From Tetrahymena thermophila SB210 (Eukaryota > Ciliophora > Oligohymenophorea > Hymenostomatida > Tetrahymenidae), in NCBI RefSeq assembly GCF_000189635.1, contig NW_002476381.1, positions 124,001 through 188,000 of the forward strand: a stretch of DNA of 64,000 nt, given 5' to 3'. Shown piece after piece: positions 40,901 through 52,000 of this stretch (positions are counted from its first letter, which is position 1; every line of letters starts with the position of its first letter). Under the pieces are notes generated by a model that worked only from the letters and a program-made list of their open reading frames with translations, searched no databases and was not told where the DNA came from. Position numbers and translations under genes: made by a program.

Positions 40901-41125
40901 CTAAAATTAAATAATTTTGACTCACCGACATTATTCTTGAATAAGAGTAAGCACATTATAAATAATACCAATACTTCCACTGATTAGAATAACATAGAAA
41001 ACATAAATCAAATAGACAATTTAGACTTTAATATTGACTAAGAAAACCAAGTTTAAGAAAACTAATTAGAAAATTACAATTTTGATTTAATTAAAAAATG
41101 TAACAAAAATTTTAAGTAGAAATGA
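31910..41125 (+). CDS. Giant WD40 / beta-helix / Cys-rich multi-pass membrane protein (2,949 aa)
   Basis: Member of the very large ciliate family of surface membrane proteins; molecular function not known. Exons: 31910-34123, 34244-34725, 34790-35886, 35963-36476, 36528-38539 and 38595-41125, all in phase. Order of parts: a hydrophobic N-terminus (possible signal peptide), a small Cys-rich segment (TTCLQCIDD, TCDYYYNCP), about 1,500 residues of WD40-like blades (IIIWDSNTG, VITWNYKNG, IIVWDRIL, LIIIWRNS, IKIWDYTIG), then an Asn/Ile-rich region like a right-handed beta-helix. A Cys-rich EGF-like segment follows (CQTCPQGMYSL, CQVCPSA, YCREGYVGPLCETCD), then about eight membrane segments and a Ser/Asn-rich cytoplasmic tail of ~150 residues. 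The start was set at the Met preceding the hydrophobic stretch; an in-frame ATG at 31688 would add 74 residues. Confidence 0.82.
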
Positions 41126-42257
41126 AAATCATATTGATAAATAAGAGAAAAAACAATATTTTATTTAATTCATTAAATTTAATAAAAATATAATTTTCAT
41201 TAACTTGTATTTATGAAATGTTATTTTATTTGCTGCATAATTTTCATGTTATTTTGTTTATAATAAAAATTTTATTTTTTGAAGTCCAAAATTTATTCAA
41301 ATTTTCAAGTTAAAGATATTATGGCTTTATTAATATATTTATTAATTCAATCTAATACTTATAATACATATTATTTTTTTAATAAATACAAATATTTAAA
41401 AGTCTTATAAAAAGTTATTATTTATTTAGTAAAATTAAAGAAAGAAAATAATGATTAAATATAGTTTTTTGATTTAATAATTAGCTATAAAATAAATTAT
41501 ATTAATTCAATTTAAAATAATTATCATTATTTTTGTCTTATCTAAAAATAAAATTATAATTTATGAATATTTAATACTATTTTAATTAAAAATGCTAATT
41601 TTTTTCTAATTTATTCATTTTGAAAAAAAATTATAAATAATTGTTATCAATAAAATAAATTGCAATATTTTTTGCTTTTCAACATAAAATTTTAGTAAAA
41701 AAATTTAATATAAAAACTAATATACTAAATACATTTATCAAAAATATGATATATTTAAATTTTAATTTATATAAATCAAATTATTTTAATGCATTATCAC
41801 TATTTAAATCAGAGCAAAGTCAACCTAAATAGAAAACGCTCTAATTAGATAGTTGCTGACTGTTTTTAATAGTAAAGCTTCAAAGAATTCATAATAATTA
41901 CAATATGTGAGGAATAAAATATTAATCTAAATTCTAATATTTATATTTTAGTATTTTGAATAAACTATTTTTTATTATTGTAGCAATACAGAGTTTATTC
42001 AATTTAATGTTGATATAGATTAAATTTCAAACTGATTAAAGCTATTTTGATTGTTTTAAATATCAATTTCTATGCGAAAAAATTTTTGACTATTTCAACT
42101 AGAAATATTGATCAATGAATTTAATAATTAGCAATCAATTGAATAATTTATTCAATCCCTGCAATATTTGTTAAAATAAATTAGATGAATATATAATTAA
42201 AAATCTAAACAAATATATATATAAATAATATCTCTTTAAACCACTAGTTATTATTAG
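41126..42257. other. Intergenic stretch, large membrane protein / SFT2
   Basis: About 1.1 kb, AT-rich, between two + strand genes. It contains the likely SFT2 promoter. Nothing recognised. Confidence 0.55.
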
Positions 42258-42867
42258 ATGGCATCATTTTTTAAATTTAGTTCTGAGAAATCAGCTGACG
42301 TTGAAAGTTAAAAGCCTTCTAGCACTTCAATTAGCTAAAATGATTCTTGCTTTCCATAATTGAGTTTGAAAGAAAGATTGTTAGGTTTTGGAATGTGCTT
42401 TATTTTGGGTAATAATTTTTTTCAATATTTATAAAATTAATAATGATCTAAAATTATGAATAATATAGGCACTATGATTTCTTTCCTTTCCTTTTTACCA
42501 GGGAAATCAATTTATGCAACAGCTACTCTTTATAGTATTGGAAATGTCATAAGTATTACAGGGTAATTAAAATTTATCAATTAAAAAAGTATTTAAATAC
42601 TAATATCATAAAATTAGAACTGCATTCTTGGTTGGATTTTAGAAACAATTCAAAAACATGAAAGATAAAACAAGATTATTAACCACTCTTGTATTTTTGT
42701 CTTCTCTTATAATGACTTTTGTTAGCGTTTTTGTTTTCAAAATGAAAATTTTGGTACTCATTTTCGTAGTCATATAATTCCTTTCATATTTTTGGTACAC
42801 TTTAAGCTATATTCCTTATGGACGTACAATCTTAACTAAATGTTTTGAGTCTTGCATTAAATCATGA
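42258..42867 (+). CDS. SFT2-family vesicle transport protein (164 aa)
   Basis: SFT2/GOT1-type four-helix membrane protein acting in Golgi and endosome-to-Golgi vesicle fusion. Three exons: 42258-42408, 42469-42562 and 42618-42867, in phase. A soluble Ser/Lys-rich N-terminus (~38 aa) precedes LSLKERLLGFGMCFILG, then a second helix GTMISFLSFLPGKSIYA, TLYSIGNVISITG, the family block FLVGFQKQFKNM followed by TRLLTTLVFLSSL, and a last helix pair ending QFLSYFWYTLSYIPYGR. This order, and the SYIPYGR ending in place of the fungal/animal SFIPFAR, is typical of SFT2D proteins. Length fits (160-215 aa in the family). It converges on the next gene. Confidence 0.93.
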
Positions 42868-43331
42868 AAAAATAAATTAGAATTCAATAAAAATGTTATT
42901 GCTAATAAAATATAAATTAAATAAATATTCTTTTAAATAATACTATATAAGAAGTTTAATTTTATATGTATTGACAGAATAAATACATTTTCTAAAACAA
43001 TTTATTGTATAGTTATTCAAATTAATTTTATAATATTATTATAATTATAATAAATAAAAAAATTTGTATTAAAAGTTTTATTTAGATAATGTAAATTAGA
43101 TTTTTGAATATAGAAATATTTTTTTAAATATAATTTAATAATTAATAAAAGATATTTAATTAAAATTTTCTAATCTAATTAATTTAATAAATTTTTTTGA
43201 ATAATTTTACAGATAATAATAATAAAAACTCATTTTACTTTTAATTAAAATATATAAAATTTGTATGATTGTATTTATTAAAATTAATGATATAATATTT
43301 AATTAGAATATTTATCATTTTATAAAGTATT
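42868..43331. other. Convergent intergenic stretch, SFT2 / membrane protein
   Basis: About 460 bases holding two 3' flanks; A/T homopolymer-rich. No other feature. Confidence 0.55.
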
Positions 43332-46300
43332 TCAATAGTAATTAATAGTATCATTAAAATTTGATAAACTTTTGGAAACATCAATTGTTTAATTTAACAA
43401 CTCAGGATGAGAAATATATCTCTTAAATTAAAGCATTCCAGATCTCTTAAACATGTTATTAATTTGCTAAGAGTTGTACATTTAAAGACTTTAGACATCT
43501 TCTTATCTGATAGATTTTTCTACTGAATTTAATTGCTAAATACTTATTGTTGACTAGTTTTGATTTAGTACTTATCTAAATTTTTATTTTTCTTCATCTT
43601 GTTTTATTGATCTTTCAACAGTGTTATGAAGCTAAAATCCTACACTAGATTAATTTTATCTATTTATTTCATTATCTTTAATTATCTTTTACTAGTTTTC
43701 AATATCTTAGTCTTGGTCCTTGGGTTAAAAGTTTTCTTTTGTATTTATAAATTTCGATTCTTCTGCTTTGATAGTAGAGTTGTTTAAAATAGAGCAATCA
43801 ATTATTGTATTCGATTTCTCAAAGAATAAAGCTGGCTTATCTGGGCATTTACTCACAATATAGCAGAAATTTTTTAGAAGTTTGTCATTAAAATATCCTT
43901 TACCTCTTCTTGTCCTAAGACCTTTTTTTGTAAAAATATCTTTCCAGTCATAAATAGACTTAGTGTGGTCATAGATGATACATTCTTTTTTATCAGGATT
44001 TAGAAGCTCTTCATTTTTTTATACTATTAATAAATCTTTATTTTTCCTCCAAATATCATAAAAAAAGAAATATAAATAAGAAAGGAATGTATTTTTCCTA
44101 TGAAATTCTATTTTTTGATATAATTTTTCAAATTCTTCAGGGTAGTCCTCCATTAGTGTATGAAAAAGTTTATTTTTTTCAGCCAAGAGCTAATTTTTGA
44201 GATATTATTTATCTTTAAAGAACCTAAATGGAACTGCAAATATAGATATATTAAAATCATAGGATAAAGTTTCTGTTCTTCTTTCACACTCTCTAACTAC
44301 ATCATCCCTGTACTACTTGTAAAGCATTTCAATTTTAATTACTTCATCCTTCCAAATAGGTCTGTTTTTCTCTATTATATCCGCTAAGACTTTTGAGATC
44401 TCACCTTAATCACTAATGATCCCAAAAAATGAGTTATCTAAAATTAACTTTCTGCTATAATTAAATTTTTATCCTTCATTGTCTATTCCCACTCCTTCTA
44501 AAAATTCTATACTACAATTAAAGCCTGTTCCAACATCTATCACTTCTCCAGTTGAAAGCTTGACATTAGCTGAAGACAGAGCTTAGTACTTAAATACTCC
44601 TTAAGAATAAGTTACTACAGCATCACTATAATAATCTTCTTTAAATCCGTTCGTCTCTCTGAATTTCATATGCTTAACATTCACATTATACTCAAAATTA
44701 ACAGTTTTACCAGATAATGCCCTAAGAATTCTTCTAATTCTTCTCTATTTTATAATTTCTTCATTTTAGTTTTATTCCCAAATATCTTTCAAGAGATCTT
44801 CTCCCTTTAATTCCAAAGGTGGATTGGAAATAGATGATTATTTAAGAAGGTCTTCGTCATCATACTAAAGAACTAATGTAAGAGGGAAAAAAATAGCTGT
44901 TACACGACAAAAGTAGCTTTTTCTAGGAGGAAGATTCTTAAATTTCTTACTATAATTATAGTAGATATCAACTCCAGGTAAGCAATTCAAGCAATTTAGA
45001 ATAGTAAATTTGTAGGTGTTATCTTTGAGTCTTAATGCTTCTAATTCTTTTATATACTCTTCTTTACCAATTTTTTGCATAATTCTTATGTTTTCCTCAA
45101 ATCTTTCTTATACAGTACCATTAAAATTACATAAAAATGGAGGTGATTGTGGACCAACATTAACAAATTTCATGATATGATTATTTTTAATCCTGAAGTC
45201 TTTATCTTACTGCATGAGCTTCAACCAGAAAGGCTGCCATATATTAAGTAGAACTTCTCTGTCTTTCTCATAATAATTTTCATTAAAATAAAGATAATTT
45301 GAATATCTATTGCTTAATCCAGCATAATTAAATATTCCTCTTTCATTAATTGAAGTAAATTCAAATTCTTCAAGGACACTCTTCATTATACTCTAAAGAA
45401 AAGAAAACTTAACGATCATCATTTTCAAAAAGTAGAACCCAAAAGATAAAAGACAAATTAAAAATTGAATTACAGAAAAAATAATTTGTATTGTTTTATT
45501 ATTTCCATCTTCTATCCATAATAATCCAAAATTGAATAGAGAGCAAATTAGCACATCCACCTAAGAGATTAGCAGCAATCTATTTTCCCTATAATCATGG
45601 TATGGCTAAGTTCTTATGACATAATGGATGAATATGCAAATTTAAACAAAAGTAAAGACGTACTAGCAAATAAATCCTACTAAATTAGAAGAAGGATTAG
45701 TTAGGAACTAGAATGTAAGGATAAGCATAAACTTATATACCATAACTAGTAACTTATGATAGCTTCCATTATAGTTGTATAGATTGCTTAAAGCTGCAAA
45801 ATTCTTATAATCTACATATTATAATTTTATTGATTAAGGGATGAATTCTACATCGTAATCTACTATCTCTCCATTATGATTATATAATGTTTGGAGTTAT
45901 TTATTCATTCTAATTCCCCTAATAAATAAATATGGGTTTAATAAAAGCATAAAAAAAAGTGATATTCCGCTAAATATTTATGCTAACAGAACTTATTCAT
46001 TATCTAAAACATCATTTGGATTTAAGAATACTTTCAAACTCTCATCCATTAAAGGCATAAAAATACTTGTTAAAATAAAAACTATAGTAGTATCATAAAT
46101 TTTTCTTTACTTCCTATTTAAAATTTCTTATGTAGTCCCAACTCCTCTAACCTCAGCCATTCTTTTTTTATCAAATATTGAGGCCAATATGACATAGATT
46201 TCGCATAGTATCATTATAATAAAATGCACAGTCATCATAGTCATAAAAGGTACTTAAAAATGTGATGTAAAATCAAGTGATAATATGTCTGAAATTATAA

Positions 46301-46412
46301 CAAAAGTATAACTTAACACTGGCCCTGAACAATTACCTAATGCTAATGTAATAATTCTAAGTACTTATGTAAAGTCTCTCAAAACTTCTAAAAGGACTAA
46401 CAGCTAAATCAT
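43332..46412 (-). CDS. Multi-pass membrane protein, ciliate-specific, unknown (1,026 aa)
   Basis: Not recognised. Intronless frame ending in TGA. The first ~370 residues hold about eight hydrophobic helices (for example HFIIMILCEIYVILASIF, FSGISLFFMLLLNPYLFI, FICQYVFTFVQICIFIHYV, IQFLICLLSFGFYFL). A soluble region of ~650 residues follows, rich in charged residues, with a conserved-looking core (CNFNGTVQERFEENIRIMQ, LNCLNCLPGVDIYYNYS, FNCSIEFLEGVGIDNEG, YDWKDIFTKKGLRTRRG) and a Gln/Ser-rich tail. No P-type ATPase, channel-pore, kinase or cyclase motif was found. The first Met (MIQLLVLLEVLRD) sits close to the first helix, so the true start could be slightly different. It may be a ciliate membrane receptor or transporter-like protein; this is inference only. 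Confidence 0.72.
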
Positions 46413-47694
46413 GCTAATTTATATTGATTATTATTTACAAAAAATCTACTTTTCAAGAAAGAATAAATAATTAAAAAATAAGTATATTTTTTTTAACTTA
46501 TTATTTGTTTTTATTACTTTCTTACTATAGTTTTTCTCTTGGTAAATATTAATCGATTTTATTAAAATTACATCAAACATTTATTTCTTTTCATCATTAA
46601 AAAATACTATGTAAATTTTGTAACAAGTTTAGTAATAGTTTGTTAATTATATTGAATTATTTTTTTTGTGTATGTTTTACTCTTCGTTCATATTTGGAAG
46701 TAAGTTTTAAAGGGATACAGGCTCAAATTTATTAATCAAACTAAAATCTAATTTTATAATTTATTCATATTTTTTATTTGCTTTTGATATAAATAGATTC
46801 TAAAGTATTTAATGTGAATGTATTTTTTATTCAAATCATTTCTTTTTAATAAATTTTTTCACCCAAAACCATTATTTTGAATAATGTTATTTTATTATCT
46901 TTAATGAATACTCAAATTATATTAAATTTTAGTAATCAATCAATAATTTGAAATATCCAAAATAAATCCTACAGAATTTAAGAAATATTATATGGATATT
47001 ATTAATTAAATATTTAACTACTAATTCATAATCACAAACCAAAGTTTTAATTACATTTCCAAAAAATAGAATACTGCAAGTATTATTGATATAGCATTTG
47101 TTGGTTACAATTTTTAAAATTAAATACAAACTTCATATTTAATTATCATTGCATTTAAATATAAAATTAATTTAATTTGATTTTATCTTAAAATTAGCAT
47201 TAACGCTTAAAATTAAGTAAATTATTTTTAAAAATAAAATTAATGAAATATTCTTTGTTTTTTCCTAGTAAAAATTTATTTATAAATATTAGTTAATATA
47301 ATTAAATTCATTTATTTTTTTATAATTAAATAACATTATTTTTTTAGTATAATTTGTGAATATTTTTCACTTTTCAAAGTTATTTAAAAAAAAATATTTT
47401 TCTCAAAATTCATTTTTGATGTCATTAAAAAATTTAAATTAATAAAAAAATTTAGATTTTATAATTAAATATGAATAATCTTCATTGATAGATGTGTAAT
47501 AATAGAAGTAATTTATATAAGAAAATCAAAATTAAAACATTGAAATAATTTTCTAAACTAAAAGAAAATATATTACTTACTCACTCAAAAAAATATAATT
47601 AAATCCACAATTTATTTTATAAAATTATTCAAAATTTACTTAATTTATTTATTTAAATTACTTTTCAAACCTCATCATTTAGATTTGAAATTGC
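46413..47694. other. Intergenic stretch, membrane protein 5' / tetraspanin 3'
   Basis: About 1.3 kb, AT-rich. A minus-strand frame at 46929-47129 has a biased composition and no conserved feature, so it is not called. Probably promoter plus 3' flank. Confidence 0.55.
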
Positions 47695-48753
47695 TCAATC
47701 ATCTTTCTTTTCTTTTTCAGATTTTTCTTTTGTTTATTCAGATTCATTTTCCTCGATTTATTAAGTATCTTTGCTATCATTCTTTAAATCTGTATTAGAA
47801 TCCTAATTTTTTTCTTTTTTATTTTCTTCTTCATTCTCTTCTTAGCCTTCTTCTCCATCTTCTTCTTCACCTTCCTAATCTTCTTCTCCTTTCCCTTTTG
47901 TCAATTTTTTACCATTTGGACCTAATTCTTTTTTCAATTATTTAACTCTCTCATACATCTACTCTCTTTCTTCTTTTTCTCTGCTAAAATTAAAGAATAA
48001 GCAGCAAGTAGAAGGTATCAAAATCAGTAAAACTAAGCAAAGTAAATAAAGTCCAATAATCACGCTATTAAAGTGCATTCTCTGTAAATGTCTTGAAACA
48101 TAGAAGCAATTATATTGAGGGATTCCTATGTTAATGTCAGACATTGAAAAAATATCTTTTTTCTAACAATATCCTGAACATCCAAATACTTCAAGCTAAA
48201 TCATAGTTTATAAATAATGTTTTTTTTCTGGTTGTAATTGTATATCATCTAAAAAACCTGGGCATTGGGCTGCTGATTTAGCACCTTCATACTTATTTAA
48301 AACATAATTTTAAGGATTCTTTCTATATATTTCTGTTGTATTTTGCCATTTACAAGGACACTACTGAGAGCAAAGAAGCTAAGTAGTTTAGTCAAAGTAA
48401 TTATCTAATTCTCTATCTATGAAAACTTAATAAAGTGGATTTATTTTAATTAAATCATCGCATCCTTTACTTAAATCAAAATAATCAGCTAGCAATCCAT
48501 TTATCATAAACACTATGACAAATGTTACCATTCCAAACATAACTGTGCAAAACCCTGAAATATAATTCTTCTTATTTAATCCAATACAAGAACAAGTACT
48601 TGTGAATAAAAAGATAATTAGTATAATTAGTATGGGTAAAGATGTTATGAATCCGCTCTCAACAGATTTGTAAAGACAATACAAACTAAAACCCAGTAGA
48701 TATATGGTACACGTTTTAGCTATAAAACTCAAAAAGCCTGATGGACAGCACAT
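47695..48753 (-). CDS. Tetraspanin-like membrane protein with acidic tail (352 aa)
   Basis: Single exon. Four membrane helices in tetraspanin arrangement: TM1 (after MCCPSGF, with TCTIYLLGFSLYCLY), TM2 (SLPILIILIIFLFTSTC), TM3 (TVMFGMVTFVIVFMI), a large extracellular loop of ~135 residues with clustered cysteines (LCSQQCPCKW, EVFGCSGYCQ), and TM4 near residues 228-252 (IIGLYLLCLVLLILIPSTCC). The canonical CCG is not present as such, but cysteine pairs sit in the right loop. The C-terminal ~95 residues form a highly charged Glu/Lys tail (a GEEDQEGEEEDGEEGQEENE region), cytoplasmic by topology. Tetraspanins organise membrane microdomains. The family assignment rests on topology and cysteine layout rather than a diagnostic motif. 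Confidence 0.7.
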
Positions 48754-49036
48754 AAGAATCTAATTTTCTTCTCTTCCTATATTTAAATTTTTAAATTTAT
48801 ATGAATATTTAAAATCTTAATAATTTTTTTGTATATTTTAAATTATCAATATAATACAAGATATTGCTGTTTTTTAATATTTCTTCATTTACACTACCAC
48901 AAGATAAACAAAATGAATCATTTAAAAATATTTAAATCAAATAAAAAGTTAATTTCCAGTTTTACCATTAAACAAAAAATATATTTATGGATTACAATAT
49001 AATAAAATGGTAATTTTGAAATTCATATATTTTTTT

Positions 49037-52000
49037 TCACCATTATCTGTTTTAATTCTTATGCTCTATATTTCTGATTTAAATGATCTTTGATTTATCA
49101 CTTCCTTAAGATTAAGGAATAGACTCATCATTCACTAAATACTTAATCGGAGTTTATTCATTTAAATCAGGAATATTGATCATTTGAATTTCTTGTTTTG
49201 GTTTATGTTGTTATTCCAACTATTCTTGCTTAGGATTTTTTTACTTCTTTTGGTAATTTAGAGGAATCTAGTTAGTAGCAAATAAATTGAAAATTTATTC
49301 TATGGTTGCTTACTTAACTGAGTAGTTTTAAATAGAAAGTCTTGATTTATTTTGTTCGAATGCTTCAAACATCTTACCAATAGAGATAGATGCCTCGATT
49401 CTAAAACGATAGAAATCATCGAAATGTTCAATAACACTAAAATCACCTAATTGTTCTTTAATGTATTTTTTGATTTACTCACCAAGATTTTCAAGAATAA
49501 TATATTGTGCTAGTGATACTAAACTAACTCCAAATGTTGAGTTAAGTCTTGAATAAAGTTATGAACCTTCCTTATCAGGTTAGATTTAAGCCTTTAAATG
49601 AGTTGCTTTCATCTTTTCAAGGAAAAAGCCAAGGTCTTTCATGTGAATATTTGATGAAATATGCTCCTTTTCAACACCAAATGATTAGATATATTCAATC
49701 GTTTATTCATCTGAAGGTACATTCAGCTTGATTTCAACTTCGTAACCTTCACCAAATTTATCTTTAATCTACTAAACTGTACCTATGCATTTAAGAATAC
49801 CTTCTACTTAAATAGCAATACGAGTCGATAAAGCTTCAGCTTCTTCCATAGAGTGAGTAGTAAGAATGACACTTGAGGTTTTACGTTTTGTTGATATTCT
49901 GGATATAACACTCCACATAAAACGTCTAGCAGCTGGATCCATACCAGTAGAGGGCTCATCTAAGAAAACAGTAGGGGGATTACCAAGCATAGCTATTGCC
50001 ACAGATAATTTACGCTTATTTCCTCCACTGTAAGTACCAGCCAATTTGTGTTCGAATTCAGTTAAATCCAATTCCTTAATTTTTTATGTGATTAAACGAT
50101 CTCTAAGATCTTTAGGGATACCTTTAATCGCAGCGTAAAGCTCTAGATGTTCTCTTGCTGTTAGATTTTCAATAAGAGCATCGAATTGAGGACAATAGCC
50201 AATATAGTTACGAGCTTAAGCTAGTTAAGTCTTAACATCAAATCCGTTAATATGACAGTCTCCAGAAGTTTAATTAATTTCACCTGAAAGAATTTTAAAA
50301 GTTGTAGTTTTACCAGCTCCATTTACTCCTAATAATGTGAAGCACTCACCATTAGAAATTCCAAATGAAACTTAATCAACTGCTACCTTTATACGATCTT
50401 TTGAAGGTACAAAAACTTTTCTAAGTTTATTTACCCTGACAACATAGTCAGATGGTGTAGATTTCTCAACTTCATCGATTTCTTTTTAAACGTCGTCATC
50501 ATATTATTTTGGAACGTAGGGAACAGAATTTTCATGGCTCATTAACTAAGTAAAGCTACTAATATGAGAAGCATATTCAATTATGAATACTAATATGAAA
50601 TACAAGAAACCTTCTAAGAACATCATAAGCAAATCTCCACCAGCAATATTCCAGGCGTAGGCAGATTAAACAGTTTTAGATCCGCTATCAGAGAAGGCAT
50701 ATAAACTCCTATTACCGATATTCAAAACGCCATATCCAAAACTAAAAGATGGAATAATTCTTAAAATCCAGCCAACATATATACCTGCGTTTCTAGTTGA
50801 GTCAATTATTCTTAAAATAGCGATAATTAATGGGATTATACCTCCGCAGAAGAAATTAATAAAGAAGGCAGCAACTTGTGCATTACCATAATCTGCAAAA
50901 AGGAATCCAGAGACATAAGTAAATGGAATAACACTCCATCCATATAAAAACAATAGCATAACAAGAACTCCTATACTATCGCTGTCATTAAAACCTTTGA
51001 TATTGTATGCATATATCATAAGATAAGAAAAGATTGCTGGAACAATGTGCTTTACAAAATCAATCAAGTAGTTGCTAAGCCAGTAACTAAAAATACTAAC
51101 ACCACTAACAAGTTATTGATGTTTTATTTTATCTGTACGCTCTTTAACAGTGAATGTTATAATAGAAGCAGGAATAAACGCTAAACCAATTGAATATATA
51201 AAGCTTGCCACTAATCCACTAGCAGAACCTTCGAAGTTGTTTATTTCATAAGTATTTAAGAATGGGTCAGAAATAACTTGAATTGAAATGGTAGGTTTAT
51301 TTAATTATTTAAGCTAGTAATTTATTGCTGCAACATTCATTTAGTTTATAACAAATGGGGCTCCGTCTCTATATATGCTATTTACCTAAGAAACATATGA
51401 TACTTAATTGCTAGAAACTTAAGTTATGAAATATGCCCCAACAGAAGTAGTAGTTTTTTCAGAAAATACTTATTAGTCCCAAGCATCAGGTGTAGTGATA
51501 GATGCGTAGTCTTTTTCAAAATTATATGACTAATAGCTTGCAAATGAGCTGTAGATTGAGTCTGCAATATTGTCTGGTACAGAAGGAGATTTGGAAACTA
51601 CTTCGTTTAAAGGATTAGGAAAGTCTGATGGAGAAAAGCTAACAGCAGGAGATTCGTCAATGAATTTAATTAGAGTTAAACTCAAACCAAATACTATGAC
51701 CAAACATGGAAGAATAACTTCACAAAGAAGAGATCTGATATCCCTCTTGAAGTAAATAGCTCTTTTTACAAACATAGCCCACATATGTATTTTAAAAAGC
51801 TCAAATTTTTTTGTAACTCTAACTTTGTTTAAGTCAAAACTATCTTCTAATTCAGCAATCTAACTCTAAGAGCCTAAATCAGATTTGTTTTTATCATTCC
51901 CATTTTTTATCCTTTCTTCTTCTTCTTTTTTCTTTTTTTCAAGTAATTTTTTCTCTTCTTTAAGATGGGCAACTCTTAAGAATACTTCTTCAAGTGTTGT

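Noticed and set aside
46929-47129. Minus-strand frame of 66 residues
   Set aside because: No conserved motif, and its composition is that of the AT-rich spacer.
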